From NCBI GenBank assembly GCA_023437285.1, contig JAEZGP010000705.1:1-7278 (forward strand): a DNA stretch of 7,278 bases, read 5' to 3'. The DNA is from Actinomycetes bacterium (GTDB taxonomy: Bacteria; Actinomycetota; Actinomycetes; Mycobacteriales; Micromonosporaceae). A program made the translations under genes and the position numbers. Of the stretch, positions 1-4,479 are shown in pieces. The notes beneath the pieces were generated by a model, which ran no database searches, was not told where the DNA came from, and worked only from the letters and a program-made list of their open reading frames with translations. Every line of letters starts with the position of its first letter. Position 1 is the stretch's first letter.

Positions 1-218
1 CGGGGGGGGGGGCGCCCGGCTGCGGCCGCGTCTGGTTGGGGACGACGAACGACAATCTGGACGCGCTGCGCTTCTACCAGCGGCGCGGCCTGCGAATCTG
101 CGCCGTCGAGGCGGACGCCGTGGACGCGGCGCGCGTGCTCAAGCCCACCATCCCGCGCGTCGGGGCGTACGGTATCCCGATCCGGGACGAGTTGACCCTC
201 CAGATGTGGGTCAGCTGA
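1..218 (+). CDS. GNAT family N-acetyltransferase, C-terminal fragment
   Basis: The frame is open from the left edge to a TGA at 216-218, so only the last ~70 residues are seen. A short string RVWLGTTNDN followed by ALRFYQRRG is the familiar beta-strand/N-x-x-A-x-x-F/LYxxxGF region of GNAT enzymes, which use acetyl-CoA to acetylate an amine. The tail VGAYGIPIRDELTLQM is typical of a widespread actinobacterial GNAT subgroup. The substrate cannot be told. A TTG at 36 lies inside the conserved strand and is not the real start. The first codons include a run of eleven G (2-12), so the extreme 5' end may be unreliable. The HEAT-repeat gene begins 29 bases downstream on the same strand and may be co-transcribed. 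Confidence 0.85.
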   Translation, partial: GGGAPGCGRVWLGTTNDNLDALRFYQRRGLRICAVEADAVDAARVLKPTIPRVGAYGIPIRDELTLQMWVS

Positions 219-247
219 GCGCGGCCGGGGAGTGGCATCATCCAGTG

Positions 248-1231
248 ATGACGGTGGCGGAGGATTTCGCGGCGGCGGTCGCCGCCGGCCGGGCGGTGGA
301 CACGCCGGAGGAGCAGAAGCGCGTACGCGACCTGGCGGCGGCCGGCCCGCAGGCCCTGTCGGTAGCCGTCGGGCATCTCGCCGACCCCGACCCGGTGGTC
401 CGGTCCACGGCCTGTCGCCTGCTGGGCGCGGTCGCCGAACTGCACGACGACCTGCGGGCGGACGTGGCCACGGTCCTGCTCGACCGGGCCCGCGTGGAGA
501 TCGACCCGGCGGTGCTGTGGTCGCTGGCCCGCGCGCTGGGCGACACCCGCGACGCCCGCGCGGTGCCGGTCCTCGTGGAGTTGGCCGGGCACGGCGACCC
601 CGACGTGCGCTACATGGTGGCCACCGCGCTGCCGTGGATCCTCGACGACGACCCCGACTCGCCGGGGCTGGCGGCCCTGCTCGCGCTGTGCCGCGACGAC
701 GAGGTCAGCGTGCGCGACTGGGCCACCTACGGGCTGGGTCAGGTCAGTACGGCCGACGGCGCCGCCGTGCGCGCCGTGCTGTGGGAGCGCGTCAACGACG
801 AGGACGAGGACGTACGCGCCGAGGCGGTGCGCGGGCTCGCCCACCGCCGCGACCCGCGCGCCGTGCCGCTGGTGGCCGACCTGCTGCAGGAGCCGGAGTT
901 CAACGCGTTCAACACGATCGCGGCCGGCCTGCTCGGCGACCCGTCGCTGGCCCCGCTGCTGGTCGCCTACGCGCCAGACGAGGACAGCGTCGCCGACCAC
1001 CTGCGCGAGTGCGATCCGGACCGCCGTACCCGACGCGACGATTTTGCTTTTGCTCTTTTTGACGCCGTCGCCGCCGGTCGCGGCGGTGTCGCCCTCTACG
1101 GGCGGCGCTGCGAGATCGGCCTGACGCTGGCGGTGGGCGAGCGGACGTGGTCGGTCGAGGACCTGCTCGACGACACTGGCGGGGACCCCGGGCGGGCGGC
1201 CCGGCTGGTCCTCGACGAGCCCCCGGCTTGA
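248..1231 (+). CDS. HEAT-repeat domain-containing protein
   Basis: This is a 327-residue protein with no signal peptide or membrane segment, so probably cytoplasmic. Residues ~45-245 form a chain of HEAT/PBS-lyase-like helical repeats: DPDPVVRSTACRLLG (47-60), then DTRDARAVPVLVELAGHGDPDVR (split over 99-121), DDEVSVRDWATYGLG (150-164), EDEDVRAEAVRGLAHRRDPRAVPLV (185-209). Such repeats make protein-binding solenoids; no catalytic motif is visible. Residues ~260-327 are a different, non-repeat tail I do not recognise. I chose the ATG at 248 because the protein pattern begins there; a GTG at 245 and one at 206 are possible, but the latter would overlap the GNAT gene. A GGGGAG at 227-232 is a rather distant ribosome-binding candidate. 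Seven consecutive T-ending codons (residues 265-271) break the otherwise strict GC-ending codon use. The specific role is unknown. Confidence 0.85.
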   Translation: MTVAEDFAAAVAAGRAVDTPEEQKRVRDLAAAGPQALSVAVGHLADPDPVVRSTACRLLGAVAELHDDLRADVATVLLDRARVEIDPAVLWSLARALGDTRDARAVPVLVELAGHGDPDVRYMVATALPWILDDDPDSPGLAALLALCRDDEVSVRDWATYGLGQVSTADGAAVRAVLWERVNDEDEDVRAEAVRGLAHRRDPRAVPLVADLLQEPEFNAFNTIAAGLLGDPSLAPLLVAYAPDEDSVADHLRECDPDRRTRRDDFAFALFDAVAAGRGGVALYGRRCEIGLTLAVGERTWSVEDLLDDTGGDPGRAARLVLDEPPA

Positions 1232-1256
1232 CGATCTTATGCGACGATTCTACCGT
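1228..1256 (+). promoter_or_regulatory. Candidate promoter for leaderless TA-like operon
   Basis: TTGACG (1228-1233) and TACCGT (1251-1256) are separated by exactly 17 bases and match the actinobacterial -35 TTGACn and -10 TAnnnT patterns. The -10 box ends seven bases before the A of the antitoxin ATG at 1264, the usual distance to a transcription start, and no Shine-Dalgarno sequence is present. I infer that transcription starts at the ATG itself, giving a leaderless mRNA. The -35 box overlaps the HEAT gene stop. GACGAT occurs twice (1230-1235 and 1243-1248) between and around the boxes and could be an operator half-site for the RHH protein, but this is weak. Confidence 0.5.
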
Positions 1257-1263
1257 TGACAGT

Positions 1264-1479
1264 ATGACGCGACGGATCAGCATCAGCCTGCCCGACGACG
1301 TCGCCGCCGAGCTCGACCACGTGGACAACGCGTCGGCCTACATCGCCGAGGCGATCCGCCAGCGGCGGCGCCGCGAATCGGTGCGCCGGGTCGTGGCCGA
1401 GGCCGGCTACGAGATCACCGAGGACGGCATCGCCCGCATGCGCGACACGGTGGCCCGGCTCGAGGCCCGTCGCCGGTGA
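1264..1479 (+). CDS. Ribbon-helix-helix (CopG/VapB-like) antitoxin
   Basis: This 71-residue protein starts RRISISLPDDVAAELD, the standard RHH beta-strand and first helix, followed by SAYIAEAIRQRRRRE (24-38), the second helix with a basic tail. RHH proteins dimerise through the strand and insert it in the DNA major groove. The acidic/basic C-terminal part (39-71) would be the partner-binding arm in a VapB-type antitoxin. The ATG at 1264 is chosen because the fold starts immediately there; in-frame sequence upstream is not RHH-like. Its stop overlaps the GTG start of the PIN gene (GTGA at 1476-1479), implying translational coupling. Autoregulation of its own promoter is expected for the family. 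The role as antitoxin is inferred from fold, size and partner. Confidence 0.85.
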   Translation: MTRRISISLPDDVAAELDHVDNASAYIAEAIRQRRRRESVRRVVAEAGYEITEDGIARMRDTVARLEARRR

Positions 1480-1874
1480 GCGAGGTCCGCCTGGTCCTCG
1501 ACACGTCCGCGCTGATCGCCTACGCCACCCTCACGGGCGTGGCCGTCGGCGAGCTGCTCAGCGTGGTCGGCGAGGACGGCGGGACGGTCGCCGTGCCGGC
1601 CGCCTGCGTGCTGGCCGCGCACGCCGCTCTCGACGAGGACGGGCGTGGCCGTCTCGCGCGGCTGGTCACCGAGACCGACGTGGTGGCCGTCGTGCCGCTG
1701 CTGGGCGCCGACGCCCTCGACGTCGCGCGGCGCACCGAGGTCGTATCGCCGCGGGTCGGCGGGCACGCCGTGCTGGAGGCGCAGCGCCGCGATGTGTTCC
1801 TGGCCACCTGCGCGGCCGCCGAGGCCGCCAGGGTGCTGGACGGCGACGCCATTCTGGATCTCGGGGCGACCTGA
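1476..1874 (+). CDS. PIN-domain protein, VapC-like putative toxin
   Basis: This 132-residue protein opens with LVLDTSALIAYA (6-17), the first PIN motif with the metal-binding Asp9. PIN toxins are Mg2+-dependent ribonucleases that cut tRNA, rRNA or mRNA. GELLSVV (25-31) may supply a second acid, Glu26. The C-terminal half differs from textbook VapC: the usual D-x-x-x-A-x-x-A stretch reads GGHAVLEAQRRDVFLAT (95-111), with His97 where Asp is common, and Cys112 follows Thr111 where T-x-D is common. Glu101 or Asp122/124 might substitute. The start is GTG at 1476, overlapping the antitoxin stop; there is no other credible start before Asp9. Gene order antitoxin-toxin and coupling fit a type II TA operon. 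Activity as a nuclease is plausible but not assured. Confidence 0.75.
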   Translation: MSEVRLVLDTSALIAYATLTGVAVGELLSVVGEDGGTVAVPAACVLAAHAALDEDGRGRLARLVTETDVVAVVPLLGADALDVARRTEVVSPRVGGHAVLEAQRRDVFLATCAAAEAARVLDGDAILDLGAT

Positions 1875-1905
1875 CCGCCACATCGTGGTCTGCGCGGGGC
1901 TCGAA

Positions 1906-2823
1906 ATGGGTATGACGCCCGGCATGGAACTCGGTCTTGACCTCGACGGATACCGCGTTGTCGACGATGACGACGACGACCCCATGCTGTTGCGTGCCGA
2001 CGGTGGGGAGGTCGACACCTGGCGCGAGAGCTATCCCTACGACGAGCGCCTGTCCCGACCCGAGTACGAGCGCCACAAGCGGCTGCTCCAGATCGAGCTG
2101 CTCAAGCTCCAGAAGTGGGTACGCGGCAGCGGCGAGCGACTCATGATCTTGTTCGAGGGCCGCGACGCCGCCGGCAAGGGCGGCACGATCAAGCGCTTCA
2201 TGGAGCACCTCAACCCGCGCGGGGCCCGCGTCGTGGCGCTGGAGAAGCCCAGCGAGCGGGAGGCCACCCAGTGGTACTTCCAGCGCTACATCAAGCACCT
2301 GCCCGCCGCCGGCGAGATCGTGCTCTTCGACCGGTCCTGGTACAACCGGGCCGGCGTCGAGCGGGTCATGGGCTTCTGCGACCGCCAGGAGTACCTGGAG
2401 TTCATGCGCCAGGCCCCCGAGCTGGAACGGATGTGGGTGCGCTCGGGCATCCACCTGGTGAAGTTCTGGTTCTCCGTGTCGCACAGCGAACAGCGGACCC
2501 GCTTCGCGATCCGCCAGGTCGACCCCGTACGGCAGTGGAAGCTGTCGGCCATCGACCTCGCCTCGCTGGAGAAGTGGAACGACTACACCGAGGCCAAGCA
2601 GGCGATGTTCTTCTACACCGACACCGCCGACGCGCCGTGGACGGTGGTGAAGAGCAACGACAAGAAGCGGGCCCGGGTGGAGGCGATGCGGTACGTGCTG
2701 AGCCGCTTCGCCTACGACGACAAGGATGACGAGGTCGTCGGCACACCGGACCCGCTCATCGTCGGCGAGGCCAGCCTGGCGGTGGACGTCAACGAGGCGC
2801 CGACCGTGTTCCCCACGCTATGA
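1906..2823 (+). CDS. ppk2: Polyphosphate kinase 2 (PPK2 family)
   Basis: PPK2 enzymes transfer phosphate between inorganic polyphosphate and nucleoside di- or monophosphates, in the cytoplasm; single-domain class I members mainly phosphorylate ADP/GDP from polyP. The 305-residue protein shows Walker A FEGRDAAGKGGTI (83-95, Lys91), the family motif ALEKPSEREATQWYFQRY (111-128), Walker B VLFDRSWYNRAGVE (139-152, Asp142, Arg143), and the lid FSVSHSEQRTRFAIR (189-203) followed by DPVRQWKLSAID (206-217). All expected elements are intact, and one domain plus length point to class I. Six consecutive Asp (20-25) sit in a variable N-terminal lead. I place the start at ATG 1906 with GGGG at 1896-1899 upstream; ATGs at 1912 and 1924 are equally in frame. 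It follows the PIN gene by 31 bases. Its stop overlaps the stop of the convergent PspC gene. Confidence 0.95.
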   Translation: MGMTPGMELGLDLDGYRVVDDDDDDPMLLRADGGEVDTWRESYPYDERLSRPEYERHKRLLQIELLKLQKWVRGSGERLMILFEGRDAAGKGGTIKRFMEHLNPRGARVVALEKPSEREATQWYFQRYIKHLPAAGEIVLFDRSWYNRAGVERVMGFCDRQEYLEFMRQAPELERMWVRSGIHLVKFWFSVSHSEQRTRFAIRQVDPVRQWKLSAIDLASLEKWNDYTEAKQAMFFYTDTADAPWTVVKSNDKKRARVEAMRYVLSRFAYDDKDDEVVGTPDPLIVGEASLAVDVNEAPTVFPTL

Positions 2824-3057
2824 CGTGTAGACCGGCGCCGGGGCGGTGTCCTCGTTGGGCATGAGCAGCCACAACAGGGGGTAGATCAGGATCTGGCTGC
2901 CCGGAATGATCATGAGGATCAGCACGAACAGCAGCCGCGCGGGCCACGGGTCGATGCCGAACCGGCGGCCGAGGCCGGCGACGACACCGGCCAGCACCCG
3001 GTCGTGGCGGGGCCGCACGAGGCCCTTGGTCCGCATGGTGGCGTGCACGTCGTTCAT
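2818..3057 (-). CDS. PspC-domain small membrane protein
   Basis: This 79-residue protein carries DRVLAGVVAGLGRRFGIDPW (19-38), the PspC signature, then one hydrophobic span LLFVLILMIIP (42-52) continuing to ILIYPLLWLLMP (56-67), long enough for one or a re-entrant membrane pass. PspC proteins belong to phage-shock-type envelope stress responses; in actinobacteria many are stand-alone proteins of unclear partners, and no other psp gene is visible here. The start at 3057 is backed by AAGGAG on the minus strand (plus 3068-3073), 10 bases upstream. Met8 is a less likely start. The stop TAG lies inside the 6-base overlap with the ppk2 stop. Confidence 0.9.
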   Translation of the reverse strand: MNDVHATMRTKGLVRPRHDRVLAGVVAGLGRRFGIDPWPARLLFVLILMIIPGSQILIYPLLWLLMPNEDTAPAPVYTS

Positions 3058-3067
3058 AGCTCTGCGC

Positions 3068-3073
3068 TCCTTC
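3068..3073 (-). promoter_or_regulatory. Shine-Dalgarno of the PspC gene
   Basis: On the minus strand the sequence reads AAGGAG, ten bases before the ATG ending at 3055. It is one of only two strong ribosome-binding sites in the window and fixes the start of the PspC gene at 3057 rather than at the internal Met8. Confidence 0.75.
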
Positions 3074-3111
3074 GTTTCGCGTACCTCTACGGTGCGCGAC
3101 AGGTGCGCTGA

Positions 3112-3171
3112 CCGGCATCGGGGAACGCCCCTGGCCGGACCCGGATACGGCGCCCCGGAGTTCTCTCCGGG
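3112..3171. repeat. Two consecutive GC-rich hairpins
   Basis: The first hairpin pairs CCGGC (3112-3116) with GCCGG (3134-3138) and, inside it, GGGG (3120-3123) with CCCC (3128-3131) around an AACG loop. The second is a perfect 7-base stem CCCGGAG (3154-3160)/CTCCGGG (3165-3171) with a TTCT loop. They lie in the gap between the PspC start and the MarR remnant. There is no T-run, so they are not classic intrinsic terminators; they could be U-less terminators or merely GC-rich coincidence. Confidence 0.35.
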
Positions 3172-3207
3172 CCGCCGGGCCGGTCAGTTCAACGTCGGGT
3201 AGTCGGT

Positions 3208-3555
3208 GTGGTCGCCGCCGTACGCCTGGTCGCCGAGTTCAACACCGACTCGGCCAGCATGACCCGAACCGTGCAGCGCCTCGAGCGCGCCGGCTACGTG
3301 CGCCGCGTCCCCGACCCCGAGGACGGCCGGGTCACCCGCGTCGAGCCCACGCCCGCCAGCCTCGTGCTGCGCGAGAAGTTCGAGCGCATCTGGGCCGACC
3401 TGGAGGCCTGGACGGTCGGCGACATGTCCGACGGCGACCGCCGCGTGGCCCTGGAGGCGTTGCAGCGCATCGAGGACAACCTGCACGCCGCCGCGTGCCG
3501 GCGGTCAGCGGACCAGGAGGTTCAGCCCAACCGTCAGCAGGACGGACAGCAGTAA
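3208..3555 (+). pseudogene. MarR-family regulator remnant, N-terminus missing
   Basis: From about residue 7 the frame matches the second half of a MarR winged-helix protein: LVAEFNTDSASMTRTV (7-22, recognition helix), QRLERAGYVRR (23-33), the wing VPDPEDGRVTRVEPTP (34-49), then the dimerisation helices to NLHAA. Full MarR proteins are about 140-160 residues and carry ~40-60 residues before this point (first dimerisation helix and helices 1-2 of the DNA-binding domain). Those are absent, and no upstream frame between 3058 and 3210 supplies them. A GTG at 3208 could start a 115-residue product without a normal dimer interface, with no clear ribosome-binding site. The last ~17 codons run antisense through the miniprotein gene and look unlike a MarR tail. 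I judge it a 5'-deleted pseudogene; a sequencing or assembly deletion is the alternative. Confidence 0.65.
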
Positions 3556-3627
3556 CGAGATAAGAATCATCGCCAGGCAGCCCAGCCCGCCGCCGGCGGG
3601 CCGTATGTCCACATTGCCGATCCGCAT
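3505..3627 (-). CDS. 40-residue single-pass membrane miniprotein
   Basis: The minus strand encodes a 40-residue protein: MRIGNVDIRPAGGGLGC (1-17), then a continuous hydrophobic stretch LAMILISLLLSVLLTVGLN (18-36), ending LLVR before TGA. The pattern, a short polar start, a Gly-rich turn and one membrane helix, looks like a genuine small integral membrane protein. Similar short proteins occur in actinomycetes next to MarR genes, as far as I recall, but I cannot name a family. Codons are mostly GC-ending, with ATA, TTA, CTT and ATT as exceptions. No Shine-Dalgarno at useful spacing is seen (GAGG ends one base before ATG), so leaderless translation is possible. Its last 51 bases overlap the MarR remnant frame antisense. 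The function is unknown. Confidence 0.6.
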   Translation of the reverse strand: MRIGNVDIRPAGGGLGCLAMILISLLLSVLLTVGLNLLVR

Positions 3628-3634
3628 GCCTCAC

Positions 3635-3661
3635 GCTGTACCCGGCGCGCCGCGCCGTCAA
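3635..3661 (-). promoter_or_regulatory. Possible promoter of the miniprotein gene
   Basis: On the minus strand TTGACG (plus 3656-3661) precedes TACAGC (plus 3635-3640), which ends seven bases before the ATG. The spacing matches a leaderless start like that of the antitoxin gene, but the spacer is only 15 bases and the -10 box lacks its final T, so this is a weak candidate. Confidence 0.3.
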
Positions 3662-3690
3662 CCGCTACGGTCGTCGGGTGACCGCACGGG

Positions 3691-3714
3691 GTGACGTCCC
3701 ACACCGCCCGTCAC
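3691..3714. repeat. Short inverted repeat GTGACG/CGTCAC
   Basis: GTGACG (3691-3696) pairs with CGTCAC (3709-3714) across a 12-base loop in the gap upstream of the miniprotein gene. A second GGTGAC lies just before it at 3677-3682. It could be an operator half-site arrangement; by length alone it could also be chance. Confidence 0.25.
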
Positions 3715-3728
3715 GCTTGAGCCCGATG

Positions 3729-3781
3729 TTGGGCGGTTACGTGTGAAACTCGGGGGTGGTATAACACCCGTAACCGCCCAA
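3729..3781. terminator. Large nested inverted repeat, possible terminator
   Basis: A perfect 13-base inverted repeat, TTGGGCGGTTACG (3729-3741) and CGTAACCGCCCAA (3769-3781), encloses a second near-palindrome GGGTGGTATAACACCC (3754-3769, 14 of 16 positions symmetric, TATA centre). The two overlap by one base, so they are partly alternative folds. It lies 80 bases past the stop of the minus-strand GNAT gene and 100 bases before the miniprotein start, so it could end GNAT transcription. No T-run follows on either strand. A regulator-binding site or mobile-element remnant is also possible. Confidence 0.45.
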
Positions 3782-3861
3782 AGTTCGAATGTAGGCGGAG
3801 GGATGCGAGGACGTCGCGGAGATGTATGCGGGGAGCTGTCCGGCCAGGAACGAGCCGGCGC

Positions 3862-4407
3862 CTACAACGAACTGTCGCCGTCCGCGCCGGGACGTTCGTC
3901 GGTCCTCAGCAACGAGTAGATGACGACGTCCTGATTTCGGCCATCGTTGAAGAACGCGCCGCGGGCCGTTCCCTCCAACGCGAAGCCGCACTTCTCGGCG
4001 ATCCGTCGGGATGCGGCGTTCTCGGGGACGATCACGAGCTGGATCCGGTGGAACTTCTTCGTCGCGAAGAGGTAGTCGACCGTCAACCGCACGGCCTCCG
4101 TCACGTACCCCCGGCCGGCGAAACCGCTGTCGTAGAGCTGGTAGCTCAGTTCCAGCGCATCCCAGTAGTTGATGGGCTTGAAGAAATCGATGTGCCCGAC
4201 GAGGTCGTCGCCGGCGAAGATCATCAACGTGCCCTCGTCCGGGCGCCAGAAGCCACCGTCGGCGAACGCCTGCTTGAAGGCGGTCTCGGACATGATGCCG
4301 CGGGGGAAGAACGCACCACGATTGGCGATGTCGATATGCGCGGCATACAGGCGGTCCAGATCGCTCGCCAGCACCGGTCGAAGCATCACACGGCTACCCC
4401 GAAGCAT
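3862..4407 (-). CDS. RimJ/RimL-like GNAT N-acetyltransferase
   Basis: This 181-residue protein begins RGSRVMLRPVLASDLDRLY (3-21), the standard opening of Acetyltransf_3/RimJ-RimL proteins. It continues with LSYQLYDSGFAGRGYVTEAV (87-106), which includes the acetyl-CoA pyrophosphate-binding loop, and PENAASRRIAEKCGFALEG (128-146), the N-x-x-S-x-x-x-x-E-K-x-GF motif, ending in NQDVVIYSLLRTDE (158-171). The family transfers acetyl groups to N-terminal alpha-amines of ribosomal proteins or to small amines and antibiotics; the true substrate is unknown. Length is normal. The start at 4407 is chosen because AAGGTGG sits on the minus strand (plus 4413-4419) five bases upstream and the family opening follows at once. 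An in-frame ATG at 4473 would add 22 residues translated from the palindrome and is rejected. Confidence 0.9.
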   Translation of the reverse strand: MLRGSRVMLRPVLASDLDRLYAAHIDIANRGAFFPRGIMSETAFKQAFADGGFWRPDEGTLMIFAGDDLVGHIDFFKPINYWDALELSYQLYDSGFAGRGYVTEAVRLTVDYLFATKKFHRIQLVIVPENAASRRIAEKCGFALEGTARGAFFNDGRNQDVVIYSLLRTDERPGADGDSSL

Positions 4408-4412
4408 GCGCA

Positions 4413-4419
4413 CCACCTT
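4413..4419 (-). promoter_or_regulatory. Shine-Dalgarno of the RimJ/L-like GNAT gene
   Basis: The minus strand reads AAGGTGG five bases before the ATG at 4407, which decides that start over the upstream in-frame ATG at 4473. Confidence 0.7.
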
Positions 4420-4431
4420 ACAGAGCGCACC

Positions 4432-4471
4432 GGTTGGTGGTGGCGCACGAATTCGGACGCCACCACCAACC
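4432..4471 (-). terminator. 40-bp imperfect palindrome, likely terminator of GH81 gene
   Basis: GGTTGGTGGTGGCG (4432-4445) is a perfect inverted copy of CGCCACCACCAACC (4458-4471). The 12-base centre itself holds CGAATTCG (4448-4455), so 18 of 20 base pairs of the 40-bp unit are symmetric. It begins eight bases beyond the glucanase stop (4480) and lies 24 bases upstream of the GNAT start. Position and strength suggest a transcription terminator for the glucanase gene, of the kind without a T-tail common in actinobacteria. Because it directly abuts the GNAT leader, an operator or attenuator role is the alternative. Confidence 0.6.
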
Positions 4472-4479
4472 ACAGGTGA

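Noticed and set aside
74..1000. Minus-strand frame opposite the HEAT gene
   Set aside because: Composition is Arg/Val/Gln/His-rich with no domain and mirrors the GC-ending codons of the HEAT gene.
1256..1261. TTGACA just before the antitoxin ATG as a -35 box
   Set aside because: It would place transcription start inside the antitoxin gene; the TTGACG/TACCGT pair fits the ATG better.
1645..1905. N-terminal extension of PPK2
   Set aside because: These codons run over the PIN gene in another frame and give Arg/Pro/Trp-rich sequence unlike PPK2; ATG 1906 is preferred.
4408..4473. 22-residue N-terminal extension of the minus-strand GNAT
   Set aside because: It would be translated from the palindrome, and a good ribosome-binding site directly precedes the ATG at 4407.
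3826..4479. Plus-strand frame opposite the RimJ/L-like GNAT
   Set aside because: It is antisense to a well-supported acetyltransferase and shows no recognisable domain.
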